From contig CALCHE010000132.1 in assembly GCA_937901145.1 (NCBI GenBank), positions 1 through 20,612 on the forward strand: DNA of 20,612 nucleotides, read 5' to 3'. Shown here in pieces: positions 1 through 8,286 of this stretch (positions are counted from its first letter, which is position 1; the number at the start of each line of letters is the position of its first letter). The DNA is from an uncultured Clostridia bacterium (GTDB lineage Bacteria; Bacillota; Clostridia; Oscillospirales; Acutalibacteraceae). Under the pieces are notes generated by a model. It had not been told where the DNA came from and did not search any database. It saw nothing but the letters and a program-made list of their open reading frames with translations. A program made the translations under genes and the position numbers.

Positions 1-47
1 TCACCCTTTTCTGCCTCTATTATACCATTTTTATTGGCTTTTGTACA
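1..47 (-). promoter_or_regulatory. Leftward promoter and ribosome site for an off-window gene
   Basis: On the minus strand a TGTACA -35 (42-47) lies 17 nt from a TATAAT -10 (19-24), which also has an extended TG. A purine-rich AAAAGGGTGA at the extreme left edge resembles a Shine-Dalgarno site. A leftward gene probably starts just outside the window; none of its coding sequence can be seen. Confidence 0.5.
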
Positions 48-48
48 G

Positions 49-119
49 AAAAAAAAACAAAGCTCACTCCTTTTAGAATGAACTTTGTCATCAGTCTGAC
101 TGTATGCCGGAGCATACAG
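49..119 (-). terminator. Two-hairpin terminator of the TRAP operon
   Basis: Read on the minus strand, this starts with an 8-bp hairpin with a TCCG loop (100-119). The linker TCAGACTGATGACAAA (84-99) follows. An 11-bp stem with two G-U pairs (arms 76-86 and 59-69) comes next, and then nine U within 49-57. The last hairpin with its U-run is a normal intrinsic terminator directly after the TRAP permease stop. The first hairpin and linker recur at the right end of the window (20533-20610), so this may be a dispersed element and not only a terminator. Confidence 0.8.
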
Positions 120-136
120 CGTTTATCTTTATTTAC

Positions 137-2110
137 TTAAGCCGCGTCGCTTATTTCCTTGGCAGCAGGGGTACCGCCGTGCTTTTTCTTAGAAATACTC
201 TGAATAACCAGAACCACAGCGATAATTGCGAGACCTATAGTGTCTGTTACTATACCGGGATAGATAAGAAGCAGACCGCCGACTATGCTGAGTATACGCT
301 CTACCCACGACATACGACACAGGAAATATCCCTGAAGGGAAGCGGAAACTCCGAATATACCTGCGAAGGAAGTAATACAGATGAGAATAACCTCCCAGGC
401 ATCTGTGTCGATAAAGAGCATAGCAGGATTGAGTGCGAAAACATAAGGAACGATGAAAGCACCGATAGCGAGCTTCGTAGCCGTGAATGCGGTTTTCATC
501 GGATTCGCCTGCGCTATAGCTGCACCCGCGTAAGCGGCAAGAGCAACAGGAGGAGTAAGGTCTGCAACGATACCGAAATAGAATACAAAGAAGTGTGCAG
601 CTATTACGGGAACACCCATCTGAACGAGAATGGGAGCACAGGTAGCAGCCATAATACAGTAGTTGGCGGTGGTGGGAACACCCATACCGAGAACTATACA
701 GCAAAGCATAGTAAGGAAGAGTGCCACAATAACCTGATTACCTGCCAGAGTAACGATACCGTTAAACAGAGTGTAAGCAAGACCGGTAACACCGATGATA
801 CCTGCAATGATCCCTGCCACACCGCAGGCTGCTACGACAGTAATCATACCCTGTCCGCCTGCAGCAAGTGCTTCAAAGAACTTTTTGGGTGTGATGCGGT
901 GCTCTTTGTTGAAAAGACTTACCACTACAGCGGCTACTATTGCAATAGCGGCTGCATAAGCGATGGAACGTGTGCTTGTGCCGACGAGATAGATAAGAAG
1001 AACGAGAGGGAAGAGAAGATAGCTCTGCTTGAGAAGAGGCTTGAGCTTGGGTAACTCTTCTTTTGTAAGACCCTTAAGACCTTCTTTTTTCGCTTCGAGA
1101 TGAACTGCGATAAATACACCTGCGAAATAAAGAACTGCAGGAAGAATAGCTTTTACTACGATATTTGAATAAGGAACACCGACTGTTTCTGCCATAAGGA
1201 AAGCAGCAGCACCCATAATCGGGGGCATAATCTGACCGCCTGTAGATGCAGAAGCCTCTGCAGCAGCGGCAAATTCAGGCTTGTAGCCTGTGCGCTTCAT
1301 AAGAGGAATGGTAACCGCACCTGAACCTACGGTATTAGCTACAGATGAGCCTGAAACCATACCTTCCATAGCAGAAGCGACAACTGCTACCTTGGCAGGG
1401 CCGCCTGAGAAACGGCCTACAAGAGCATTTGAAATATTGATAAAGAAATCTGCAATACCTGTTCTTTCCAGGAATGCGCCGAAAATGATAAACATCGCTA
1501 TATACTTCGAGCATACATTTACGGGAGTAGAAAGAATTCCTTCCTTTGAGTAGAAAAGAACTCGTACGTTTTCCGTAATTCTTGCCCACATATCAGGGTT
1601 AGTGGAGCCCCATATAAGAGCATACACCAGAAGCACACCTGCCACTATAAGAATAGGAATACCTACGCTTCTGCGGCAAAGCTCGGCAAGACAGACAATA
1701 CCGATGATACCGATGACAACTTCCACTGAAGTGATTTTATATCTTGCGACAATTTCCGAAGCATTTACAGCATAGTATAAAAATGAGCATGTACCTGCTA
1801 TCATAAAAATGAAGTCATACCAGGGAATATGGTTGACCTTCTGAACACCTTTTTTTATCGGGAAAACCAGATAACCGATGAGCATTATTGCTGCCATAAA
1901 TGATGCCAGTCTCAGTTCGTCAAGCCATGTAGCAAACAGCGTAACATAAATACAGAACACAGAAAATGCGGCCAATAAACAGTTTACGGCTGTTTTCGGC
2001 GCGCCTTCCCATACTCTGGTGTTTGATTCACGGTCGAACTTTTTCATAACATCATCGAGATTCATGGCTTCCGATGTTACTTCGGAATTCTTTTTCTCGA
2101 AAAGTCCCAT
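137..2110 (-). CDS. TRAP transporter fused permease (small plus large membrane subunits)
   Basis: This 657-residue, very hydrophobic protein is the membrane component of a TRAP-TAXI secondary transporter. It uses an ion gradient to import an organic acid handed over by the periplasmic-type binding protein. The first ~35 residues are hydrophilic. The next four membrane spans (about 40-150) match a DctQ-like unit fused to a DctM-like domain, as is usual in TAXI systems. Typical DctM features include a Gly/Ser-rich segment after residue 230 (VASAMEGMVSGSSVANTVGSG), a GGQIMPPIMGAAAF stretch near 290 and a GMGVPTTANY stretch near 475. The ATG has a good AGGAGG six bases upstream. It lies 91 bp downstream of the binding-protein gene on the same strand, so the two are probably co-transcribed. 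The substrate cannot be read from the sequence. Confidence 0.93.
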   Translation of the reverse strand: MGLFEKKNSEVTSEAMNLDDVMKKFDRESNTRVWEGAPKTAVNCLLAAFSVFCIYVTLFATWLDELRLASFMAAIMLIGYLVFPIKKGVQKVNHIPWYDFIFMIAGTCSFLYYAVNASEIVARYKITSVEVVIGIIGIVCLAELCRRSVGIPILIVAGVLLVYALIWGSTNPDMWARITENVRVLFYSKEGILSTPVNVCSKYIAMFIIFGAFLERTGIADFFINISNALVGRFSGGPAKVAVVASAMEGMVSGSSVANTVGSGAVTIPLMKRTGYKPEFAAAAEASASTGGQIMPPIMGAAAFLMAETVGVPYSNIVVKAILPAVLYFAGVFIAVHLEAKKEGLKGLTKEELPKLKPLLKQSYLLFPLVLLIYLVGTSTRSIAYAAAIAIVAAVVVSLFNKEHRITPKKFFEALAAGGQGMITVVAACGVAGIIAGIIGVTGLAYTLFNGIVTLAGNQVIVALFLTMLCCIVLGMGVPTTANYCIMAATCAPILVQMGVPVIAAHFFVFYFGIVADLTPPVALAAYAGAAIAQANPMKTAFTATKLAIGAFIVPYVFALNPAMLFIDTDAWEVILICITSFAGIFGVSASLQGYFLCRMSWVERILSIVGGLLLIYPGIVTDTIGLAIIAVVLVIQSISKKKHGGTPAAKEISDAA

Positions 2111-2201
2111 GTTAAGCCTCCTGTGATTTTACTGAAAATTCAAGAAAATAACCGGCTGCAGCTATTCCGACTGCAGCCGATACGTTATCAGATAACCTTA
2201 A

Positions 2202-3176
2202 TTATTTGGTTTCAACAGTAACGCCTTTTTCTGCGAAATACTTAGCAGCACCTGCGTGGAAGGGAGCAGTCATACCGCTTGTAGCGTTTTCGATTGAAAG
2301 CTCAGCACCCTTAGCGTGTGCAGCTGTGATAGCTTCTACGTTTTCGAAGATACCCTTTGTGATATTGTAAACATCTTCTTCAGAAGCTGAAGCGCTTACG
2401 ATGAGAGTAGCCTTAACTGTAACTGTGGTAACGTCCTCTGTCTGACCGTCGTATGTGCCTGCGGGAACCTTGTAAGTGGTGTAGTAGGGTGAAGATTCCA
2501 TAAGCTTTTCAGCTACATCGCCGTCGATGGGAACGAGGTATGCGCTTGCAGATGTGCAAAGCTCCTGGATAGCGGGAGTGGGAGCACCTGCTACGATGAA
2601 TGCTGCATCGATCTTGCCGTCTTTGAGAGCGTCAGCTGAATCGCCGAAGGACTGATACTGAGGCTGGATGTCAGCTTCTGTAAGACCTGCTGCTTCGAGA
2701 ACGTCAACTGCGTTGAAGTAAACGCCTGAACCTGCTGCACCGATGGAAACCTTTTTACCCTTAAGGTCAGCAACTGATTTGATTTCGGGATCCATTGTGA
2801 TGAGCTGAACAGCTTCTGCATAGAGACCGCCGATTACACGGAAGGACTCCATAGCGCCTTCTGTTTCGAAGGTACGTGAGCCTGCCCATGCATAAGCCAT
2901 AACGTCTGACTGAACTGTACCGAGCTGATAGTTACCTGCATCGATACCGAGGATGTTAGCCTTTGAGCCGTCTGTGGAAACTACGTTAACAGTGATACCT
3001 GTAGCTGTTTTAAGCTGACCGCCGAGAATACCGCCGTAAGCATAGTATGTACCCTGTGTACCGCCTGTACCCATAGTCATTGCTGTTGTTTTTGTTCCTT
3101 CATCGCCTGTGCCGCCGCATGCTGCGAGAGCGAAGAGCATGAGAGCTGCGAGAAGAACTGCGAGAATTTTTTTCAT
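2202..3176 (-). CDS. TAXI-family TRAP transporter solute-binding lipoprotein
   Basis: This 324-residue extracytoplasmic binding protein serves the fused TRAP permease downstream. I chose the ATG at 3176 over an upstream in-frame start at 3239. It is preceded by AAGGAGG (3187-3193), and the protein then begins with a standard lipoprotein signal peptide with lipobox LAAC and modified Cys20. After the Cys, the sequence MGTGGTQGTYYAYGG is the hallmark N-terminal motif of TAXI proteins (TRAP-associated extracytoplasmic immunogenic). Further family features are the VVSTDGSKANILGIDAG segment, the DLKGKKVSIGAAGSG motif and a central DAAFIVAGAPTPAI segment. The length fits the family (about 320). The ligand is unknown; the family binds glutamate-like or other small carboxylates. 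Transcription probably starts from the promoter at 3282-3311. Confidence 0.93.
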   Translation of the reverse strand: MKKILAVLLAALMLFALAACGGTGDEGTKTTAMTMGTGGTQGTYYAYGGILGGQLKTATGITVNVVSTDGSKANILGIDAGNYQLGTVQSDVMAYAWAGSRTFETEGAMESFRVIGGLYAEAVQLITMDPEIKSVADLKGKKVSIGAAGSGVYFNAVDVLEAAGLTEADIQPQYQSFGDSADALKDGKIDAAFIVAGAPTPAIQELCTSASAYLVPIDGDVAEKLMESSPYYTTYKVPAGTYDGQTEDVTTVTVKATLIVSASASEEDVYNITKGIFENVEAITAAHAKGAELSIENATSGMTAPFHAGAAKYFAEKGVTVETK

Positions 3177-3281
3177 AATAGTGTTCCTCCTTATGGATAA
3201 TAATTCGGGCATCGCCCTTTTTACAGCCGTAAAATGCATAAATATTACATTTATTCATTTCAAGGCTATGACTTGATAATC

Positions 3282-3311
3282 ATTTTAATATATTTTCATC
3301 CCTTTTGTCAA
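3282..3311 (-). promoter_or_regulatory. Sigma-A-type promoter of the TRAP-TAXI operon
   Basis: The minus strand carries TTGACA (3306-3311), an 18-nt spacer and TAAAAT (3282-3287). The start of the binding-protein gene is about 105 nt downstream, leaving a leader of roughly 95 nt with no obvious riboswitch. Confidence 0.6.
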
Positions 3312-3427
3312 GTACTACACTAAAATCTTAATAATATTTCCTTCAATCCGCCAGACTATTGCATTTTACAGCAGAAAAATGCTAATATAAATATGCAGAA
3401 AAATGTAAAATAATACGGAGAACCGAT

Positions 3428-4195
3428 ATGAACGAAATCCTGATAAAATCCAACCTGAAAAAAGAATATCTTAACATAAAAACTGTTTCGGTAAAGGAAA
3501 CAACCTCCACCAATGACGAGCTGAAAAAGCTGGCTCTCTCAGGTGAAAAGGGTACTGTTCTCTATGTGGCCGACAGACAGACAGCAGGCAAGGGAAGAAA
3601 GGGCAGAAGCTTTTTTTCTCCGGAAAACACGGGCATTTATATGAGTCTTCTCCTGCACCCCGATCTTTCAGCCGAAGAATGTACCCTGGTCACACCTCTG
3701 TGTGCCGTGGCTGTATGTGAAGCCATAGAGAAAGTGACGGGAATAAGAGCAGACATCAAATGGGTAAATGATATTTTCGTCGGCGGTAAAAAAGTGGCAG
3801 GTATACTCACCGAGGGCTCTTTCTCACAAAAGGGTGCCGATTACATCATAGTCGGTATCGGAATAAATCTTTATGCTCCGGAAGACGGCTTTCCTGAGGA
3901 AATCAGAGATGTCGCAGGTGCCCTCACTGAAAAATCGGAAAATCTCCGGGAAAATCTCATCGCAGAGATCGTAAACCGTTTTTTATATCATCTGAGCAGA
4001 ATTAAAAGCAGAGCCTTTATCCCTCTTTACAGAGACCGCCTGTTTTTTCTCGGTAAAGAAATAACCGTAATTTCTGCTGACAGAAGTTACAAGGCCACCG
4101 CCGAAGACATCGATGAAATGTGCCGTCTTAAAATAAAAACAGCAGACGGAGAAGTGAAAATTTTAGGCAGCGGAGAAATAAGCGTCAGAATTTAA
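3428..4195 (+). CDS. birA: Biotin-[acetyl-CoA-carboxylase] ligase, monofunctional type
   Basis: This 255-residue enzyme makes biotinyl-5'-AMP from biotin and ATP, then attaches biotin to the carboxyl-carrier lysine of biotin-dependent carboxylases in the cytoplasm. The catalytic domain begins near residue 20: ETTSTNDELK (24-33), then the biotinyl-AMP loop QTAGKGRKGR (51-60), and KWVNDIFVGGKKVAGILTEG (111-130), which matches the family KWPND...GKKxAGIL motif. A short C-terminal SH3-like domain follows (about 210-255). There is no N-terminal winged-helix DNA-binding domain, so this is the class I, non-repressor form and should not regulate biotin genes. GGAG lies seven bases before the ATG. It stands alone between divergent and convergent neighbours and ends at a strong terminator. 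Confidence 0.93.
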   Translation: MNEILIKSNLKKEYLNIKTVSVKETTSTNDELKKLALSGEKGTVLYVADRQTAGKGRKGRSFFSPENTGIYMSLLLHPDLSAEECTLVTPLCAVAVCEAIEKVTGIRADIKWVNDIFVGGKKVAGILTEGSFSQKGADYIIVGIGINLYAPEDGFPEEIRDVAGALTEKSENLRENLIAEIVNRFLYHLSRIKSRAFIPLYRDRLFFLGKEITVISADRSYKATAEDIDEMCRLKIKTADGEVKILGSGEISVRI

Positions 4196-4216
4196 TAATT
4201 ATACCAGCTATAACAC

Positions 4217-4247
4217 AAAAATCCCTCGGCCGAGCCGAGGGATTTTT
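4217..4247. terminator. Bidirectional intrinsic terminator between birA and ypeB
   Basis: A perfect 10-bp stem (ATCCCTCGGC with GCCGAGGGAT) and a CGA loop are flanked by A4 on the left and T-rich sequence on the right. It can therefore stop transcription from birA rightward and from ypeB leftward. Confidence 0.9.
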
Positions 4248-4348
4248 GTTGGGAATTGATTGAGGTAACTATGAAAATGAAAAAACTATCAATCTTTTGT
4301 ACACTAATAATACAACTTTGCTTCTGTTTTTGCAATAGTTTGCATTTT

Positions 4349-4447
4349 TTATTTACTCTTTGTTAACAAGTTTTCTAAGGCTGATTTTAAGTTACCTGTC
4401 ATTGTAACCTTGTCTACTGTATATGTGTTCGGTTTCTCACTCTGCAT
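4349..4447 (-). CDS. Possible 32-residue small protein downstream of ypeB
   Basis: The 100-odd bases after ypeB on its own strand contain an ATG-to-TAA frame for MQSEKPNTYTVDK followed by an amphipathic tail ending NLLTKSK. The composition looks protein-like: a polar N-terminus and a plausible C-terminal helix. It sits between ypeB and the shared terminator, so it would be transcribed with ypeB. Against it, there is no clear Shine-Dalgarno site (only AGCAGTG, ten bases upstream), it is short, and I recognise no family. A 31-codon frame with a signal-peptide look lies on the opposite strand over the same DNA (4271 onward). At most one of the two is likely to be real. It could also be a fragment of a former gene. 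Confidence 0.22.
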   Translation of the reverse strand: MQSEKPNTYTVDKVTMTGNLKSALENLLTKSK

Positions 4448-4468
4448 GTTTTTTCACTGCTTAAAATT

Positions 4469-5806
4469 TTACTTTGTAAGCACTCCCCCATCGCTGTAAA
4501 GGAGAAGGAGAATGTTTTCCTCTTTTCCGCTTTCTGCATTTATATACACTAAAGACTCCTGATTTCTGCTGTCCTTACAGTGGAACTCATAGCAGAGTGC
4601 TTCCTTCCCTGTTTCCAACGGAATCACAGCCGTACTGCACGACATAACGGAGAGATAAGGAGAAAGTCGCTTCCTGCATTTTTCGGCTGTTAGCTTCTTT
4701 TCTTTAAAGTTTCTTTCCCTGTGATTCATCAGATATCCTCTGCTGTCCAGCGCCACAGCCTTGCCTGTTTCCAGAGAAATGCTTACTTTTATGAGATCAG
4801 GATAAAAGACAGTCCCATCCTTCTCATAAGCATAATTTACCGTGCATATTCCGTCGTAGGTGCTGTAATAGGTTTCTTTCATTTTCTCTGTAAAGCCTGT
4901 CTTTTTCAGATACTCCTTACCCCTTTTTATGGCTTCATCCGTGCTTATTGATGTCTCTCCCGCATAGGAGGAATCCGTCATATAGCAGAGCATACCGCCT
5001 TTTTTGGTGATGCCGACTGTTCTGTCACCGAAAGAAAAGCAGTAAAGATCTATGGCACCCTCCGTATCCGCTTCTTTTTTTATTCCGCCTTCTTCACATT
5101 CCATATATTCTGCCGCCTTTTTTCTTGCTTCGCGTGAGGTGATTTCATCACCCTTAATACCGCGGGCCTTTTTATTTATCACCGCATCTGCAAAGGGTCC
5201 GTCATACAGAAGAGTAGGATAATCACCCATAGTCTGCTGTATGTCAGTAAAGGACTGAGAAAAGGAAACGCCCTCATCTTCCGCCTGAGAAAGCAGGTTG
5301 TTTACCTTACGTGTAAATGCCACTCTTCCCGAATAATAGTCAGAGCTTATCTGTTCAAAGGACTCGGAAAGATACTCTGCATATCCGTAAAGCTGTCTCA
5401 GCTTTTCCATTTCGTCCTCACTGAGTGAAAAGTTCTCCTTTTGCGAAAGATACAGAGCGTAATCTCCTGCCTGCGACAAAAATTTATACACCTCATCGGT
5501 TATAATGCTTTCATCGGTTATTCCCGAGAGACTGACCTTGGCCACAGCCGCCTGCTTAGAAAGATCGTTACCGTTTCTGTGTAGCATTTCAGCCGTGGAT
5601 GTACACAGACTTTTGCTCAGACTTACCGTCATACTGTCCAGGCTTTCGCACAGCTCCGAAAGATATTTCTGTCTCTGTGTTTCACTTTCTCTTTCCAGCT
5701 CCTTCATCCGTGCCGTATTCATCGCCGTAAGAATAAAAAGTGCCAGACAAAGTGCCGATAAAACCCATATCGCTTTGGTTTTTACGTTACCGTTTTTCTT
5801 TTCCAT
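4469..5806 (-). CDS. ypeB: Spore germination protein YpeB
   Basis: This 445-residue protein matches YpeB of Bacillus (about 450 residues), which localises the cortex-lytic enzyme SleB in the spore inner membrane and keeps it stable until germination. It has a single N-terminal membrane segment (about 12-30) and a helical N-terminal region (about 31-210) with the family's AKSL-like and LSQAGDYALYLSQ motifs. Tandem PepSY-type domains follow from about 225 to the end. The late segment DSRGYLMNHRERN and the tail YINAESGKEENILLLL with a terminal GVLTK are characteristic. GGAGG lies eight bases before the ATG. It is the clearest evidence that the organism forms endospores. No sleB-like gene is adjacent, unlike the sleB-ypeB operon of Bacillus. 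The AT-rich upstream region shows no promoter I can assign firmly; sporulation sigma-G control is expected from the family only. Confidence 0.9.
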   Translation of the reverse strand: MEKKNGNVKTKAIWVLSALCLALFILTAMNTARMKELERESETQRQKYLSELCESLDSMTVSLSKSLCTSTAEMLHRNGNDLSKQAAVAKVSLSGITDESIITDEVYKFLSQAGDYALYLSQKENFSLSEDEMEKLRQLYGYAEYLSESFEQISSDYYSGRVAFTRKVNNLLSQAEDEGVSFSQSFTDIQQTMGDYPTLLYDGPFADAVINKKARGIKGDEITSREARKKAAEYMECEEGGIKKEADTEGAIDLYCFSFGDRTVGITKKGGMLCYMTDSSYAGETSISTDEAIKRGKEYLKKTGFTEKMKETYYSTYDGICTVNYAYEKDGTVFYPDLIKVSISLETGKAVALDSRGYLMNHRERNFKEKKLTAEKCRKRLSPYLSVMSCSTAVIPLETGKEALCYEFHCKDSRNQESLVYINAESGKEENILLLLYSDGGVLTK

Positions 5807-5916
5807 CGTTCTCTCCTCCGAAACATTTTTAATTATTTATAAAACATTATTAGTATTTTATAAAAGTATTTTACGAAAATTTTACAAAAATATCCCTTTA
5901 TTTAGACATTGTACCA

Positions 5917-5945
5917 TTGAATATTTTTCACCTTTATAGTATAAT
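5917..5945 (+). promoter_or_regulatory. Sigma-A-type promoter of the nifS-thiI unit
   Basis: TTGAAT (5917-5922), a 17-nt spacer and a perfect TATAAT (5940-5945). Transcription should start near 5952, after an ATG at 5946. That makes the upstream in-frame start untranscribed and supports the ATG at 5976. Confidence 0.8.
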
Positions 5946-5975
5946 ATGAAGGATTATGATGAGGAGGTATGTCCT

Positions 5976-7103
5976 ATGACAGCTTATCTGGATAACAGTG
6001 CCACCACCAAGGTGTGCGAAAAAGCAAAAAAGAATATGATCGACGCACTGGAAAACTGTTGGGGCAACCCCTCCTCTCTCCACGAAAAAGGCATCGAGGC
6101 CGACTCGCTTCTCCTCAGGGCAAGAGAAACCGTTGCCAAGGCTCTTTCCTGTGAAAAGGATGAGATTTTTTTCACAAGCGGAGGCACTGAGGGTAATAAT
6201 CTCGCCGTATTCGGTGCCGCTTATGCAAACAGACGAAAAGGTAACAGAGTCATCACCTCTGCCGTGGAGCATCCCAGCGTACAGAAAGCTTTTGACAGAC
6301 TCGAAAAGGAGGGCTTCGAGGTTATCCGCATCGGAACCGATGAAAAGGGCAGACTCGATTTTTCAGCTCTCACCGATGCAGTCAATGAAAAGACCGTTCT
6401 CGTAAGCATTATGGCTGTCAATAACGAGGTAGGTGCGATTCAGCCCGTAGATGAAATAGCCTCGGTAATAAAGAGAAAAAATTCTCCTGCACTGTTCCAC
6501 ATCGATGCAGTACAGGCCTTCGGAAAAATCCCCCTTAATGTAAAAAAACTCGGTGCAGACCTTATGACTGTCAGCTCACATAAAATACACGGACCCAAGG
6601 GTGTAGGAGCACTCTTCATAAAAAAAGGTACGAAGCTTACTCCCGTATCCGTAGGCGGAGGACAGGAAAAGGATATCCGTCCCGGTACTGAGCCTATGCC
6701 CGCCATCGCAGGCTTTATGGGTGCGGTAGAGGAGCTTACAGTAAAAGCTTCTCTCGAAAAAATCACAGCTCTGCGTGACACCTTCACCGAAAAGCTCACT
6801 GAAAGAGAGGGCGTAGTTATAAACAGCCCTGGCGATGCTCTGCCCTATATCGTAAACATCTCCCTTCCCGGCTACAGAAGCGAAACTCTTCTGAATTTCC
6901 TGTCCGACTGCGGAATTTATGTTTCGTCAGGCTCAGCCTGTGCCAAAGGACACAAAAGCCATGTGCTCACAGCTATGAACCTTCCGGACAGTCTCATCGA
7001 CTCATCCTTAAGAATAAGCCTTTCACGCTTCACCACCGAGGAAGAGCTCAGCTATTTCCTCAGTATGCTCGACAAGGCTATGAAAGCAATCATGAAAAAA
7101 TAA
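5976..7103 (+). CDS. Cysteine desulfurase (NifS/IscS family, likely ThiI partner)
   Basis: This 375-residue pyridoxal-phosphate enzyme removes sulfur from L-cysteine as an enzyme-bound persulfide and leaves alanine. Visible motifs are YLDNSATT at the start, TSGGTEGNN (68-76), the cofactor-stacking His99 in VEHPSV, Asp177 in HIDAVQAFGK, the Schiff-base Lys203 in SSHKIHGPKG and the persulfide Cys322 in SSGSACAKG. The start at 5976 is set by GAGGAGGT just upstream and by the promoter geometry. thiI follows after 10 bp. In Bacillus the same arrangement, nifZ-thiI, gives a dedicated sulfur donor for tRNA 4-thiouridine, and I infer that role here. It could also serve other sulfur pathways; no iscU or sufU is adjacent. 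Confidence 0.93.
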   Translation: MTAYLDNSATTKVCEKAKKNMIDALENCWGNPSSLHEKGIEADSLLLRARETVAKALSCEKDEIFFTSGGTEGNNLAVFGAAYANRRKGNRVITSAVEHPSVQKAFDRLEKEGFEVIRIGTDEKGRLDFSALTDAVNEKTVLVSIMAVNNEVGAIQPVDEIASVIKRKNSPALFHIDAVQAFGKIPLNVKKLGADLMTVSSHKIHGPKGVGALFIKKGTKLTPVSVGGGQEKDIRPGTEPMPAIAGFMGAVEELTVKASLEKITALRDTFTEKLTEREGVVINSPGDALPYIVNISLPGYRSETLLNFLSDCGIYVSSGSACAKGHKSHVLTAMNLPDSLIDSSLRISLSRFTTEEELSYFLSMLDKAMKAIMKK

Positions 7104-7113
7104 GAGGTAAAAA

Positions 7114-8286
7114 ATGAAAGAAGTATTACTTATAAAAAACGGAGAGCTCGCCCTTAAGGGTCTCAACAGAAGCACCTTCGAGGATGTACTCGTTAAAAAT
7201 ATGAAGCGCAGACTTTTAAAGTCAGCAGGTAAATTCACATTCATCAAATCCCAGTCAACCATCGTGGCAGAGCCTGCAGATGAAGATGTGGATTTCGATG
7301 CGGCAGTCGAAACGGTAAAAAAGATTTTCGGTATCGTTGCCTTCTCAAAGGCGGCCGTTACCGAAAAGGATCTTCAGTGTATGAAGGACACTGCCCTTTC
7401 TTATCTCGGTGATGACCTGAGAAGTATAAAAACCTTCAAGGTAACTGCTAAAAGAAGCGATAAGCGCTTCCCTCTCACATCTCCCGAAATCTGCCGTGAG
7501 GTAGGCGCGCATCTTCTCAGAAGCATCCCCTCCCTCCGTGTGGATGTTCATAACCCCGACATTACCGTAACCGTGGAGGTAAGAGATAAAAATGTCTTTA
7601 TCCACGGCAATCAGATAAAAGGTGCAGGCGGTATGCCCGTCGGCACTGCAGGCAGAGTTGCTCTTCTCGTCTCAGGCGGTATCGACAGCCCCGTAGCAGG
7701 CTGGATGATGTCCAAAAGAGGACTTCAGCTTTCAGCGATTCATTTCGCCGCTCCCCCTTATACGAGTAAAAGAGCCGAAATGAAGGTCCGTGACCTTACC
7801 TCCATCGTGGCCAAATACAGCGGCAGAGTAAACTTCGCCGTGGTAAACTTCACTGAAATTCAGGAAGCTATCAAAGAACACTGTCCCGAAGAGCTCTTCA
7901 CTATTATTATGAGACGAATGATGATGAAAATATCCGTCAGACTCGCTGAAAGAGATAACTGCGGTGCCCTCGTAACAGGTGAAAGCCTCGGTCAGGTGGC
8001 ATCTCAGACACTTGGTGCCATAGCCTGTACTGATGCGGCTGTCAATATGCCCGTTTTCCGACCCCTCATCGGTATGGATAAAAACGAAATAATCGAAATC
8101 TCCCGTGCTATCGGTGCCTTCGAAACCTCTATCCTTCCCTACGAGGACTGCTGTACGGTCTTCACTCCGAAACATCCGAGAACACGACCCACCATCGAGC
8201 TTATCGAAAAGGCTGAAAGCGTATTCGATTTCAGCGAAATGATCGAAAGAGCGATCGAAACCACTAAATTTGAGTTTGTGGACTGA
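7114..8286 (+). CDS. thiI: tRNA 4-thiouridine synthase ThiI (short form without rhodanese domain)
   Basis: This 390-residue enzyme adenylates U8 of tRNA and transfers sulfur to form 4-thiouridine. It has an N-terminal ferredoxin-like region (1-60), a THUMP RNA-binding domain (about 60-165) and a PP-loop ATP-pyrophosphatase domain with SGGIDSPVAGWM (187-198). The conserved CGALVTGESLGQVASQT segment lies later, and GEDC-like PYEDCCTVFTPKHPRTRP is near the end. It stops at about the length of Bacillus ThiI (401) and lacks the C-terminal rhodanese domain of the E. coli enzyme. Sulfur must therefore come directly from a desulfurase, which fits the NifS gene 10 bp upstream. AGAGGT before the ATG is a modest ribosome site, compatible with translational coupling. 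Confidence 0.95.
   Translation: MKEVLLIKNGELALKGLNRSTFEDVLVKNMKRRLLKSAGKFTFIKSQSTIVAEPADEDVDFDAAVETVKKIFGIVAFSKAAVTEKDLQCMKDTALSYLGDDLRSIKTFKVTAKRSDKRFPLTSPEICREVGAHLLRSIPSLRVDVHNPDITVTVEVRDKNVFIHGNQIKGAGGMPVGTAGRVALLVSGGIDSPVAGWMMSKRGLQLSAIHFAAPPYTSKRAEMKVRDLTSIVAKYSGRVNFAVVNFTEIQEAIKEHCPEELFTIIMRRMMMKISVRLAERDNCGALVTGESLGQVASQTLGAIACTDAAVNMPVFRPLIGMDKNEIIEISRAIGAFETSILPYEDCCTVFTPKHPRTRPTIELIEKAESVFDFSEMIERAIETTKFEFVD

Noticed and set aside
84..99. Hammerhead ribozyme, because the linker contains CTGATGA
   Set aside because: No matching GAAA core or third helix is present at either copy, so the motif is not in a hammerhead arrangement.
104..1054. A 316-codon plus-strand frame
   Set aside because: It lies wholly antisense to the TRAP permease, is unusually rich in Cys, Asn and Thr, and has no ribosome site or family look.
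3177..3239. Upstream start of the TAXI protein
   Set aside because: It would place 21 residues before an otherwise perfect lipoprotein signal peptide, and the strong ribosome site is inside it.
5946..5975. Upstream start of the cysteine desulfurase
   Set aside because: It falls directly after the -10 box, before the likely transcript start, and the ribosome site fits the ATG at 5976.
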